A DNA stretch of 64,000 nucleotides from Bradyrhizobium oligotrophicum S58 (GTDB lineage: Bacteria > Pseudomonadota > Alphaproteobacteria > Rhizobiales > Xanthobacteraceae), in contig NC_020453.1 of assembly GCF_000344805.1 (NCBI RefSeq), positions 2,108,001 to 2,172,000 of the forward strand, read 5' to 3'. The position numbers and the translations under genes were made by a program. Under the pieces are notes generated by a model that was not told where the DNA came from, made no database searches, and worked only from the letters and a program-made list of their open reading frames with translations. Below, piece after piece: positions 34,178 to 42,805 of the stretch; within the stretch, counting starts at the first letter, position 1; every line of letters starts with the position of its first letter.

Positions 34178-34411
34178 GTGCAAACCATCCTCAACAATGC
34201 AACGCGTCAAACCCGGGGCCGGCCCGGCCTATCGTCGTCTCAAACCGAAAGGATCATTCAGCTTTTCGCCTCCGGTGCAAGGGTCATGGCGCCCGGCGGA
34301 ACGCCATTCCCAAGTCCGGTGTCAAAACCCTGCCACACATCCTTAACCGCCCGGTCACGCGGCTGTTAACGCCGCCACCTAAGCCGCTCGACACCGTCAT
34401 CACCATGGGGA

Positions 34412-36550
34412 ATGAACGATATGTCGAACACGATCGCGCACAACCGGCGCGAGTTCCTGCGGCTGCTCGGAGCCTCGGCTGCGACCGCGGCCCTCGGCCA
34501 GAGCATCGAGCGGGCCCACGCCATTCCGGCGTTCAACCGCCACGGCAGCATCAAGGACGTCGAGCACATCGTGGTGCTGATGCAGGAGAATCGCGCCTTC
34601 GATCATTATTTCGGCGCGATGCGTGGGGTTCGGGGCTTCAACGATCCGCGCGCCGTGAAGCTGCCGAACGGCAACCCGGTATGGCAGCAGCCGAACGGCG
34701 CCGGTTCGGTGATGCCGTTCCGCGTCGACAATGCCGGCTCGGTCTATGTCGAGGACGTTGCCCATGGCTGGAATGACGGCCAGAAGTCCTGGAATAACGG
34801 CAACTACGACAAGTGGATCGCCAACAAGGGCACCACGACCATGACCTGCATGAACCGGCAGGATCTGCCCTGGCACTATGCGCTGGCCGACGCCTTCACG
34901 GTGTGCGATTCCTATTTCTGCTCGGTGATGGGGCCGACCGATCCGAATCGGTATTATTTGTGGACCGGCTGGGACGGCAATGACGGCAAGAATGGCGGCC
35001 CGGTCATCACCAATGCCGAGGCCGGCTACGACTGGACCACGTTCCCGGAGCGGCTGGAGAAGGCCGGCATCTCCTGGAAGGTCTATCAGGATGTCGGCGT
35101 CGGCCTGACGGCGGCCGGCTTCTGGGGCTGGACGGAAAATCCGTGGATCGGAAACTACGGCGACAACTCGCTGTTGTACTTCCATCAATACCAGAACTCG
35201 CAACCCGGCAGCCCGCTCTATGAGAAGGCGCTGCGCGGCAGCAACATCGCCAATGGCGGCACGTTCGAGAACCTGTTCGACGGGCTCCGCAACGACGTGC
35301 GCAACGGCACCCTGCCACAGGTGTCGTGGATCGCGGCGCCCGAGGCGTTCAGCGAGCATCCGAACTGGCTGCCGGGGCCGGGCGCCTGGTATATCTCCAA
35401 GGTGCTCGACATCCTGACGTCGAATCCGGAGCTGTGGAGCAAGACCGCGCTGCTCATCAACTACGACGAGGGCGGCGGCTTCTTCGACCATGTCGTCGGT
35501 CCGTATCCGGCGATGTCGCAAGCCTGGGGACAATCGACGGTCGACGTCACCAGCGATCTGTTCGCCGGCGATGGCAGCCACCTGGCCGGCCCGTACGGTC
35601 TCGGCGTCCGCGTGCCGATGCTGGTGGTATCGCCGTGGTCGCGCGGCGGCTTCGTGTGCTCGGAGGTGTTCGACCATACCTCGGTGATCCGCTTCATCGA
35701 GCGACGTTTTCATCACAAGGCGCCCGATCTGTTCGAGAGCAACATCCCGGCGTGGCGGCGCGCGGTGTGCGGCGATCTCACCTCGGCATTCAACTTCACC
35801 TCGCCCAACGAAGGCATGGCGCCGCTGCCGAGCACGGCCGGCTTCAAGCCGCCGGTCGCGGACATCACCTCCGGTGCGCGCTTCGACGACTACCACCCGG
35901 TGCCGCCGGCCAAGCAGGTGCTGCCGCAGCAGGAGCCGGGCCTGCGTCCCGCGCGTCCGCTGCCCTACGATCTCCGCGTCGACGGCGATGCCGACGCCGC
36001 GCAGAAGACGTTCGCGATCCGCTTCGCCAATCCGGGCCAGGCGGGCGTCTGCTTCCACGTCCGCTCCGGCAACACCGCGACCGGTCCGTGGAGCTACACG
36101 GTCGAGGCCGGCAAGTCGCTGCGCGGCGTGTGGGACCTCGCCGCCAGCGCCGGGCAGTACGATCTGTCGGTGCATGGTCCGAATGGCTTCTTCCGCCACT
36201 TCAAGGGCGGCGTCGCCACCACGGCCGCGCTGGTCGATGTCGATACGGTTCATCTCTGCGATTGGGACGACGGTGACGACACGCGCAGCCTCGCGGTTGC
36301 GCTGACCAACAAGGGCGCCAGCTGCGTGGTGACGCTCGCCGACAACTACACCGGGCGCAGCGAGCGGCATCGCCTGCAGCGTGGCCAGCGGCTGGAGACG
36401 CAGATTCGTCTGCAGCAGACCCATGGCTGGTACGATCTGACGGTGACGGCGGACACCGATGCCGGCTTCAGCTGGCAGCTCGCGGGTCATGTCGAGAACG
36501 GCCGGCCCAGCATCAGCGACCCGGCGATGGGCAAGATCGCCGCGACCTGA
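34412..36550 (+). CDS. Phosphocholine-specific phospholipase C, Tat-exported
   Basis: 712 residues. The Tat signal has twin arginines (NRREFLRLLGASAATAALG, 11-29). The catalytic phosphoesterase domain (about 45-480) has the VVLMQENRAFDHYFG metal-binding start, INYDEGGGFFDHVVGP and PMLVVSPWSRGGFV. Two C-terminal beta domains of the DUF756 type span about 505-605 and 615-705. The enzyme cleaves phosphatidylcholine or related lipids outside the cytoplasm and is typically phosphate-regulated, though I see no clear Pho box in the 234-bp upstream gap. ATG 34421 is a possible start two residues into the common sequence. Confidence 0.92.
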   Translation: MNDMSNTIAHNRREFLRLLGASAATAALGQSIERAHAIPAFNRHGSIKDVEHIVVLMQENRAFDHYFGAMRGVRGFNDPRAVKLPNGNPVWQQPNGAGSVMPFRVDNAGSVYVEDVAHGWNDGQKSWNNGNYDKWIANKGTTTMTCMNRQDLPWHYALADAFTVCDSYFCSVMGPTDPNRYYLWTGWDGNDGKNGGPVITNAEAGYDWTTFPERLEKAGISWKVYQDVGVGLTAAGFWGWTENPWIGNYGDNSLLYFHQYQNSQPGSPLYEKALRGSNIANGGTFENLFDGLRNDVRNGTLPQVSWIAAPEAFSEHPNWLPGPGAWYISKVLDILTSNPELWSKTALLINYDEGGGFFDHVVGPYPAMSQAWGQSTVDVTSDLFAGDGSHLAGPYGLGVRVPMLVVSPWSRGGFVCSEVFDHTSVIRFIERRFHHKAPDLFESNIPAWRRAVCGDLTSAFNFTSPNEGMAPLPSTAGFKPPVADITSGARFDDYHPVPPAKQVLPQQEPGLRPARPLPYDLRVDGDADAAQKTFAIRFANPGQAGVCFHVRSGNTATGPWSYTVEAGKSLRGVWDLAASAGQYDLSVHGPNGFFRHFKGGVATTAALVDVDTVHLCDWDDGDDTRSLAVALTNKGASCVVTLADNYTGRSERHRLQRGQRLETQIRLQQTHGWYDLTVTADTDAGFSWQLAGHVENGRPSISDPAMGKIAAT

Positions 36551-36568
36551 TCGCAGACAACAGCGGGA

Positions 36569-36592
36569 GGCGCCCGGAGCGATCCGGGCGCC
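36569..36592. terminator. Bidirectional hairpin between convergent genes
   Basis: Perfect 9-bp stem GGCGCCCGG/CCGGGCGCC with a 6-base loop, extendable by further pairs. It sits in the 45-bp gap between the phospholipase C and HerA-like ATPase 3' ends. No T-run on either side. Confidence 0.55.
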
Positions 36593-36595
36593 GCC

Positions 36596-38110
36596 TCACG
36601 AAGACGAAGCAACGAGGCTTTCGTTCGTCGTGTCGTCGGCATTGGGATCGCCGGGCGCCGTCGCCCAGGCGAGCTCGACCAGGGTGACGATGCGTCGGCC
36701 GGCACCGTCGAGCTGGCAGACGATGAGGCCCTGGTCCTCGATATAGGTCAGCAGCCGCTGCGCGCGGCGCAGCGAATGCGAGCCGTAGGCGCGGGCGATC
36801 GCGGCATCGCTCGGGCAGGGGCGGCCGTCCTTGGCGGCGCGGGCGATCATCATGAACACGCCCTGCATGTCCTCAGGGAGCAGCGAGGCGCGCAGCGAGA
36901 CGTCCTGCCAGCCGGCGTCGTCGGCCGCATCGTCGCCGCCGAGTCCGGCGCGGGCGCGGGTGAGCATGCGGCGGAAGTCGTTGAGGTCGGGCACGGCGGT
37001 GCCGAGCCCCTCGATGCGGCAGCGGACGACGAATTCCTGGTAGAGCACGCCGACGGCGCGGAAGCCGGCGTCGGGCTCGGCCAGCACCGCGCGCAGCACG
37101 CGCTCGACGCGGGCGCGGCGCTCGGCGAGCTCCTCTTCGCTGACGACGGGCGCCGGCGGCTCGGGGCGCAGCTCGAGCGCGGCCGACTTCGCCGCCATCA
37201 GCTGGTCGAGCAGCTCGGGCTGCGGCTTGCGCTGCGGCCGCGCGGGCGTCTCCGGCGGCGGCGCCGCGAGGATCACCGCGCGGGCGTCCTCGAGCGATGC
37301 CTCGGGCAACGGCGTCAACCGCGGCGTCGCATTGCGCGGCCGGGTGTCGGTGGGGCCGATGCGCAGGCCGAGCGGGCGGCGCGACAGGGCGGGGCCTAGC
37401 GCCATGAACTGGCCGCGCTCGAGATCGCGAAACGCCTCGGCCTGGCGCCGCTCCATGCCGAGCAGGTCGGCGGCGCGGGCCATGTCGATGTCGAGGAAGG
37501 TACGGCCCATGAGAAAGTTCGACGCCTCGGCCGCGACATTCTTGGCGAGCTTGGCCAGCCGCTGCGTCGCGATTACGCCGGCAAGCCCGCGCTTGCGGCC
37601 GCGGCACATCAAATTGGTCATCGCTGACAGCGAGGCCTTGCGTGCCTCGTCGGAGACCTCGCCGGCCACGGCCGGCGCGAACAGCTGGGCTTCGTCGACG
37701 ACGACGAGCATCGGGTACCAATGGTCGCGCGAGATCTCGAACAGACCGTTGAGGAAGGCGGCCGCGCGCCGCATCTGGTTCTCGGCGTCGAGGCCCTCGA
37801 GGTTGAGCACGGTGGAGACACGATGAATGCGCGCCCGCTCGCCGGCGACCTGCAGGGCGCGCTCGGTGTGATCCTCGGCCTCGATCACGAGATGGCCGAA
37901 TCGCTCCGCCAAGGTGACGAAGTCGCCTTCGGGGTCGATGATCGTCTGCTGCACCCAGGGCGCGCTCTGCTCCAGCAGCCGGCGCAGCAGATGCGACTTG
38001 CCCGAGCCGGAATTGCCCTGCACGAGGAGCCGGGTGGCCAGCAGTTCCTCGAGGTCGAGGGCCGCAGGCGACCCCGCCGCCGTCTGCCCCATCTCGATCG
38101 CAACGGTCAT
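36596..38110 (-). CDS. HerA-like ATPase (DUF87 family)
   Basis: 504 residues. Walker A is LVQGNSGSGKSHLLRRLLE (32-39 core) and Walker B is MLVVVDEAQLF (134-144), with sensor/arginine region RGRKRGLAGVIATQRLAKLA, the layout of FtsK/HerA hexameric DNA translocases. Residues about 300-400 are a Pro/Ala/Glu-rich linker; the last 120 residues form a winged-helix-like part (SDAAIARAYGSHSLRRAQRL). There is no NurA nuclease gene beside it. ATG 38110 is selected; the 42-codon upstream extension is Arg-rich and improbable. Confidence 0.82.
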   Translation of the reverse strand: MTVAIEMGQTAAGSPAALDLEELLATRLLVQGNSGSGKSHLLRRLLEQSAPWVQQTIIDPEGDFVTLAERFGHLVIEAEDHTERALQVAGERARIHRVSTVLNLEGLDAENQMRRAAAFLNGLFEISRDHWYPMLVVVDEAQLFAPAVAGEVSDEARKASLSAMTNLMCRGRKRGLAGVIATQRLAKLAKNVAAEASNFLMGRTFLDIDMARAADLLGMERRQAEAFRDLERGQFMALGPALSRRPLGLRIGPTDTRPRNATPRLTPLPEASLEDARAVILAAPPPETPARPQRKPQPELLDQLMAAKSAALELRPEPPAPVVSEEELAERRARVERVLRAVLAEPDAGFRAVGVLYQEFVVRCRIEGLGTAVPDLNDFRRMLTRARAGLGGDDAADDAGWQDVSLRASLLPEDMQGVFMMIARAAKDGRPCPSDAAIARAYGSHSLRRAQRLLTYIEDQGLIVCQLDGAGRRIVTLVELAWATAPGDPNADDTTNESLVASSS

Positions 38111-38357
38111 GTGCCCCGACTCAAAACGCGCTTCTCGCGGAGCGTGGCGCTTAACAAGCCGGAGCCTGCGCGTCGAGCGTCGTGACGGGTTGTCCCGTGT
38201 TCGGGCCATCGCCTGTGGATGGTTCCCTGCGGTCACGGAACCCGCATGGCGGGGGGCGAGTTCCAGGTTGAATGGCGATGAGCACGCTTGGCGTGCTGTC
38301 GCGGTTCACGCTACTATGCGGCCAAAAAAGGACACTAGCGACTGGAGCGCGAGGAGC

Positions 38358-38729
38358 ATGGCTGAAGGCTCGCTTCACGACCGACACATCCTCATCATCG
38401 AGGACGAATACATGCTTGCCGACGAGCTGCGCTGCGCATTCGGCGACGCCGGCGGTACGGTCTTGGGCCCGGTGGGAACCGTGCCTGACGCGGTGGCCCT
38501 GATCAAGCGCGAGGGACGAATCGAGGGCGCCGTTCTCGACGTCAACCTGCATGGCGAGATGGCGTTCCCGGTCGCGGATCTGCTGGTCGAACGCGGCGTC
38601 CCCTTCGTGTTCACGACGGGCTACGACGAGTCGATCATTCCAGACCGGTTCTCGAAAATTCTCCGTTGCGAGAAGCCGATCGCCGTCGACGGAATCATCC
38701 GCGCGATCGGGCGCATGGTCGGAAACTGA
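38358..38729 (+). CDS. Single-domain response regulator
   Basis: 123 residues, a receiver domain with no output: ILIIEDEYMLADEL (acidic pocket), GAVLDVNLHGE (phospho-accepting Asp), FTTGYDES (Thr) and CEKPI (Lys). Such stand-alone receivers of the alphaproteobacteria pass phosphate between kinases. GAGGAG is only one base from ATG 38358, unusually close, so an in-frame ATG at 38316 is an alternative start. No kinase is directly adjacent; the hybrid kinase at 32585 is 4 kb away. Confidence 0.85.
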   Translation: MAEGSLHDRHILIIEDEYMLADELRCAFGDAGGTVLGPVGTVPDAVALIKREGRIEGAVLDVNLHGEMAFPVADLLVERGVPFVFTTGYDESIIPDRFSKILRCEKPIAVDGIIRAIGRMVGN

Positions 38730-38783
38730 TCAGGCGACGACGCACGCCGCCCCGGTCATTCCGGCCGACGGGAAACGGATGTC

Positions 38784-39626
38784 TCACACCTCTCGGCGGC
38801 TGAGGAAGGCCAGTCGCTCGAACAGATGCACGTCCTGCTCGTTCTTGAGCAGCGCGCCGTGCAGCGGCGGGATCAGCTTGCGCGGGTCGCGCTCGCGCAG
38901 CTGCTCGGGACCGATATCTTCATTGAGCAGCAGCTTGAGCCAGTCGAGCAGCTCCGAGGTCGAGGGCTTCTTCTTCAGGCCCGGCACATCGCGGACCTCG
39001 AAGAAGATGCGCAGCGCCTCCTCGACCATGCGCTTCTTGATGTTGGGGAAGTGCACGTCGACGATGCGGCCCATCGTGTCGGGATCGGGAAACTTGATGT
39101 AGTGGAAGAAGCAGCGGCGCAGGAAGGCGTCCGGCAGCTCCTTCTCGTTGTTGGAGGTGATGATGACGATCGGGCGCAGCTTCGCCTTGATGGTCTCGTT
39201 GGTCTCGTAGACGTGGAATTCCATCCGATCGAGCTCGAGCAGCAGATCGTTCGGGAATTCGATGTCGGCCTTGTCGATCTCGTCGATCAATAGCACCGGC
39301 CGCTGCGGCGCGGTGAACGCTTCCCACAGCTTGCCGCGCTTGATGTAGTTCTTGATGTCGGACACCCTGCTGTCGCCGAGCTGGCTGTCGCGTAGCCGCG
39401 ACACGGCGTCGTATTCGTAAAGGCCCTGCTGCGCTTTCGTGGTCGACTTGATGTGCCAGGTGAGCAACGGCGCGTTGACGGCCTTGGCAACCTCTTCGGC
39501 CAGCACGGTCTTGCCGGTCCCCGGCTCACCCTTCACCAGCAGCGGGCGCTCGAGCACGATCGCCGCGTTGACGGCCACTTTGAGGTCGTCGGTGGCGACG
39601 TAGTCCTGGGTGCCGGTAAATTTCAT
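38784..39626 (-). CDS. MoxR-family AAA+ ATPase
   Basis: 280 residues. Walker A is LLVKGEPGTGKTVLAEEVAK (core 33-40), Walker B is VLLIDEIDKAD (111-121), sensor 1 is IVIITSNNEKELPDAFLRRC and the arginine finger lies in the same segment. MoxR proteins act as chaperones that load metals or assemble complexes, usually with a VWA protein. The matching VWA gene is at 40082 on the other strand, separated by a small GlsB-type gene. Closest in form to the CoxD-like group of rhizobia. Confidence 0.9.
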   Translation of the reverse strand: MKFTGTQDYVATDDLKVAVNAAIVLERPLLVKGEPGTGKTVLAEEVAKAVNAPLLTWHIKSTTKAQQGLYEYDAVSRLRDSQLGDSRVSDIKNYIKRGKLWEAFTAPQRPVLLIDEIDKADIEFPNDLLLELDRMEFHVYETNETIKAKLRPIVIITSNNEKELPDAFLRRCFFHYIKFPDPDTMGRIVDVHFPNIKKRMVEEALRIFFEVRDVPGLKKKPSTSELLDWLKLLLNEDIGPEQLRERDPRKLIPPLHGALLKNEQDVHLFERLAFLSRREV

Positions 39627-39725
39627 CGCGTCTCGCTCATCGTTCGAACTTGTGTTGAGTGGCTACGCAGCGGCATCAGCCGCTTGCTGATTTGAGATGA
39701 TGGCTGCCATTGAAAGGAGAAATAA

Positions 39726-39971
39726 TCAAGCGCGCCGGATCAGCGCCAGGATCACGAGCACGATTACCGCGCCGATCGTGGCGTCCAGGATTGCGCCCAG
39801 CGTGCCGCTGGCAAGCGCAATGTGCAGCGCCGGCAGGACATAGCTTGCGACCAGCGCGCCGATGATGCCGACGACGATGTTGCCGATCAGGCCGAAACCG
39901 GCGCCGCGAACGATCAGTCCGGCCAGCCAGCCGGCGATGGCGCCAATGATGATGGCGACGATAAGACTCAT
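39726..39971 (-). CDS. GlsB/YeaQ/YmgE family small membrane protein
   Basis: 81 residues, almost wholly hydrophobic with three segments and the family signature GAIAGWLAGLIVRGAGFGLIGN, followed by IVVGIIGALVASYVLP. Proteins of this transglycosylase-associated family are often stress-induced; their role is unclear. ATG 39971 matches the family's usual start; ATG 39983 would add four residues. It lies between the MoxR gene (same strand, 99 bp downstream) and the VWA gene (divergent). Confidence 0.85.
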   Translation of the reverse strand: MSLIVAIIIGAIAGWLAGLIVRGAGFGLIGNIVVGIIGALVASYVLPALHIALASGTLGAILDATIGAVIVLVILALIRRA

Positions 39972-40081
39972 AGGAAGCCCCATTCAGAACTCTGTTCCAT
40001 GGATTGTAGAGCAAAAAGGCGGCCGGTCCAGTACGCCCGGTTCCGACAGCCCTTGACGGGCGGATGGGGGCGGGCAATCTA

Positions 40082-41263
40082 ATGGGCATGTTCCTGCAAT
40101 TCTTCACAGCACTGCGCGACGCGCAGGTCCCGGTCTCCTTGCGTGAATATCTCACGCTGATGGAGGCCGTCGACGCCGACCTCGCCGAGCATTCGGTGGA
40201 GAATTTCTACTATCTGTCGCGCACCGCGCTGGTGAAGGACGAGCGCAATCTCGACAAGTTCGATCGCGTGTTCGGCACCGTGTTCAAGGGGCTGGAGAAC
40301 CTGCTCGACGCGATGGAGAAGGCCGAGATCCCTGAGGAATGGCTGAAGAAGCTGGCCGAGAAATACCTCACCGAGGAAGAGAAGAAAGAGATCGAGGCCA
40401 TGGGCTGGGACAAGCTCATGGAGACCCTGAAGAAGCGCCTGGAAGAGCAGAAGGGCCGCCATCAGGGCGGCAACAAGTGGATCGGCACCGCCGGTACCTC
40501 GCCGTTCGGCGCCTATGGCTACAATCCCGAAGGCGTCCGCATCGGCCAGGAGAAGAACCGCAACAACCGCGCCGTGAAGGTGTGGGATCGTCGCGAGTTC
40601 AAGGATCTCGACGGCAATGTCGAGCTCGGCATCCGCAACATCAAGGTGGCGCTGCGCCGCCTGCGGAAGTTCGCCCGCACCGGCGCGCCGGACGAACTCG
40701 ATCTGGACACCACGATCCGCGAGACCGCCAATCACGGCTATCTCGACGTGCACATGCGCCCCGAGCGCCGCAACGCGGTCAAGGTGCTGGTGTTCTTCGA
40801 CATCGGCGGCTCGATGGATTCCCACGTCGCGCAGGTCGAGGAATTGTTCTCGGCGGCGAAGAGCGAATTCAAGCACATGGAATATTTCTACTTCCACAAT
40901 TGCCTGTACGAGGGCGTGTGGAAGCAGAACAAGCGGCGCTTCACCGACCGCACGCCGACCTGGGACGTGCTGCACAAGTACCCGCACGACTACAAGGTCG
41001 TGTTCGTCGGCGACGCCTCGATGAGCCCTTACGAGATCATGGTGCCCGGTGGCTCGGTCGAGCACGTCAACGAGGAGCCCGGTTCGGTCTGGCTCGACCG
41101 CGTCATCCGCACCTATCCGCACGCGGTGTGGCTCAATCCGGTGGCGCAGAAGCACTGGGACTATTCAGAGTCCACCACCCTCATCCGTCGCATCTTCTCC
41201 GAGCGCATGTATCCGATCACGATCGAGGGCCTGGAAGGGGCGATGAAGGAGCTGGTGCGGTAG
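40082..41263 (+). CDS. VWA domain protein, CoxE-like
   Basis: 393 residues. A helical N-terminal part (about 1-125: LRDAQVPVSLREYLTLMEAV, a family start) and a charged EEEKKEIEAMGWDK segment precede the C-terminal von Willebrand A domain, whose metal site reads VLVFFDIGGSMDSHV (DxGxS at 240-244). An IFSERMYPITIEGLEGAM segment ends the protein. VWA/MoxR pairs act together in cofactor insertion or complex maturation; the partner ATPase is at 38784. ATG 40088 is an alternative start. The CoxE-like label is by resemblance; no CO dehydrogenase genes are in the window. Confidence 0.88.
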   Translation: MGMFLQFFTALRDAQVPVSLREYLTLMEAVDADLAEHSVENFYYLSRTALVKDERNLDKFDRVFGTVFKGLENLLDAMEKAEIPEEWLKKLAEKYLTEEEKKEIEAMGWDKLMETLKKRLEEQKGRHQGGNKWIGTAGTSPFGAYGYNPEGVRIGQEKNRNNRAVKVWDRREFKDLDGNVELGIRNIKVALRRLRKFARTGAPDELDLDTTIRETANHGYLDVHMRPERRNAVKVLVFFDIGGSMDSHVAQVEELFSAAKSEFKHMEYFYFHNCLYEGVWKQNKRRFTDRTPTWDVLHKYPHDYKVVFVGDASMSPYEIMVPGGSVEHVNEEPGSVWLDRVIRTYPHAVWLNPVAQKHWDYSESTTLIRRIFSERMYPITIEGLEGAMKELVR

Positions 41264-41267
41264 AGCC

Positions 41268-41370
41268 GTCATTCCGGGGCGGTCGCGTCAGCGACCGAAC
41301 CCGGAATCTCGAGGTTGATCGATCAGCTCCGGATTCCGGGTTCGGTCCTTCGGACCGCCCCGGAATGACG
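41268..41370. repeat. Long perfect-arm palindrome
   Basis: Outer arms CGTCATTCCGGGGCGGTC and its exact complement at 41353-41370 (18 bp). Inner arms ACCGAACCCGGAAT and ATTCCGGGTTCGGT add a further 14 bp. It begins five bases after the VWA stop codon and could fold as a cruciform in DNA or a terminator-like hairpin in RNA. Confidence 0.75.
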
Positions 41371-41413
41371 AGGAAGACGACGCTCCGCAACGACGGGGCA
41401 GGGAGGTTCGAGA

Positions 41414-41827
41414 ATGCCCCAGACCATCACCCGCGGCATCAAGGCGTTGCTCGACGAAGCCAATGCGGAGATCGAGACGCTCTCTGCGGCTGACGCAATC
41501 GAGGCGGCCAAGCGTGACGACGTCGTGATCATCGATATCCGGGATCCGCGTGAAATCGAGCGCGAGGGCAGGATTCCCGGCGCGTTCTCCTGCACCCGCG
41601 GCATGCTGGAATTCTGGATCGATCCGCAGAGCCCCTATGCCAAGCCGATCTTCCAGCAGGACAAGACGTTCATCTTCCATTGCGCCGGCGGCCTGCGCTC
41701 GGCGCTCGCGGCCAAGACCGCCCAGGACATGGGCCTGAAGCCGGTCGCCCATATCGGCGGCGGCTTTGCGGCGTGGCGCGAGGCCGGCGGCCCGATCGAG
41801 GCGTGGGCGCCGAAGAAGAAGGATTGA
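41414..41827 (+). CDS. Rhodanese-like single-domain sulfurtransferase
   Basis: 137 residues: one rhodanese domain with VVIIDIRDPREIEREGRIPGA and the active-site loop FIFHCAGGLRSALAA (Cys90). The six-residue loop CAGGLR is the rhodanese (not Cdc25) size. Such proteins carry persulfide sulfur in the cytoplasm. GGGAGG lies eight bases before ATG 41414. The next gene, 3-mercaptopyruvate sulfurtransferase, is on the same strand after 108 bp, so the two may form a sulfur-handling unit, although a hairpin repeat lies between. Confidence 0.9.
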   Translation: MPQTITRGIKALLDEANAEIETLSAADAIEAAKRDDVVIIDIRDPREIEREGRIPGAFSCTRGMLEFWIDPQSPYAKPIFQQDKTFIFHCAGGLRSALAAKTAQDMGLKPVAHIGGGFAAWREAGGPIEAWAPKKKD

Positions 41828-41839
41828 AGGCTGCGTGTC

Positions 41840-41905
41840 ACACGCGGGCTTGACCCGCGTGTCCATCGCCTGAAGAAGATGGATCGCCGGATCAAGTCCG
41901 GCGAT
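41840..41905. repeat. Two short hairpins between sulfurtransferase genes
   Basis: ACACGCGGG/CCCGCGTGT (41840-41848 with 41854-41862, 5-base loop) and CGCCGGA/TCCGGCG (41885-41891 with 41897-41903). The pair resembles the palindromic unit at 62968-63066. It may attenuate reading into the second gene. Confidence 0.5.
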
Positions 41906-41935
41906 GACGAACTGAAGTGACGCTGGAGCCTGGCC

Positions 41936-42793
41936 ATGACCATCGCTAACGACCCTCTCGTCTCGACCGAATGGCTCGCGGCGCATCTCGGTGATCCCAA
42001 GGTCAAGGTGCTCGACGCGACATTCAAGATGCCGGGCGTGCTGCCGCTGCCGAAGGACGACTATCTCAAGGCGCATATTCCGGGCGCGGTGTTCTTCGAT
42101 GTCGATGAAGTGTCGGATCATTCCAATCCGCTGCCGCACATGTATCCGAGCGCCGAGCAGTTCGGCCGCGATGCCGGGCGGCTCGGTGTCAGCAATGCCG
42201 ATACGGTGGTGGTCTATGATTCAGGCGGCTGGGTCGCCGCCCCTCGCGCCTGGTGGATGTTCCTGTCGTTCGGCCATAGGGACGTGCGGGTGCTCAACGG
42301 CGGCCTGAAGACGTGGCGTGCCGAGGGACGGGCGGTCGAGAGCGGCCAGGTGACGCCGGCGGCCGGGACCTACAGCGCCAGCTTCGACGCCGCGCGCGTG
42401 CGCAAGATCGAGCAGATGGTCGCCAATCTCGCCGCAAACGCCGAGCAGGTGATCGACGCGCGCCAGGCGCCGCGCTTCGCCGGCGAGGTCGCGGAGCCCA
42501 GGCCCGGCCTGCGCTCCGGTCACATTCCCGGAAGCCGCAATCTGCCCTATGCGGAGCTGTTCGATGCCGCGACCGGCGAGATGAAGCCGCTCGACGAATT
42601 GCGCCAAGCATTCGGCGCTGCGGGTGTGGATCTCGCCAAGCCGATCGTGACGTCGTGCGGCTCCGGCGTGTCGGCAGCGGTGCTGACGCTGGCGCTCTAT
42701 CGTCTCGGCATCCGAGATACCGCGCTCTACGACGGGTCCTGGTCGGAATGGGGCATCGAAAACGGCCCGCCCGTGGCGACCGGGGCCGCCTGA
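41936..42793 (+). CDS. sseA: 3-Mercaptopyruvate sulfurtransferase
   Basis: 285 residues with two rhodanese domains. The first is inactive (1-140: HIPGAVFFDVDEVSDHSNPLPHM); the second has the catalytic loop IVTSCGSGVSAAV with Cys241. The CGSGVS form, small and uncharged after Cys, marks mercaptopyruvate sulfurtransferase as against thiosulfate sulfurtransferase (CRKGVT). It transfers sulfur from 3-mercaptopyruvate to thiols or cyanide. Cytoplasmic, no signal peptide. It follows the single-domain rhodanese gene. Confidence 0.92.
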   Translation: MTIANDPLVSTEWLAAHLGDPKVKVLDATFKMPGVLPLPKDDYLKAHIPGAVFFDVDEVSDHSNPLPHMYPSAEQFGRDAGRLGVSNADTVVVYDSGGWVAAPRAWWMFLSFGHRDVRVLNGGLKTWRAEGRAVESGQVTPAAGTYSASFDAARVRKIEQMVANLAANAEQVIDARQAPRFAGEVAEPRPGLRSGHIPGSRNLPYAELFDAATGEMKPLDELRQAFGAAGVDLAKPIVTSCGSGVSAAVLTLALYRLGIRDTALYDGSWSEWGIENGPPVATGAA

Positions 42794-42805
42794 TCGGCCC
42801 AGTCG

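Noticed and set aside
32177..34369. 730-aa plus-strand ORF across element A and opposite the hybrid kinase
   Set aside because: Composition is His/Asp/Arg-rich and the real kinase with intact His and Asp boxes lies on the other strand.
34400..36490. 696-aa reverse-strand ORF opposite the phospholipase C gene
   Set aside because: The plus-strand gene has a Tat signal and catalytic motifs. The reverse translation is His/Arg/Ala-rich without domains; long antisense frames are normal at this GC content.
37914..38357. Long upstream extension of the response-regulator frame
   Set aside because: Receiver domains begin close to the first beta strand; the upstream part is Ser/Arg-rich and lies opposite the HerA-like gene. 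Only the short alternative at 38316 is plausible.
39984..40081. Possible EcfG (GGAAC-N16/17-CGTT) promoter for the GlsB-type gene
   Set aside because: A GGAAC is present on the minus strand but no CGTT lies at the correct distance.
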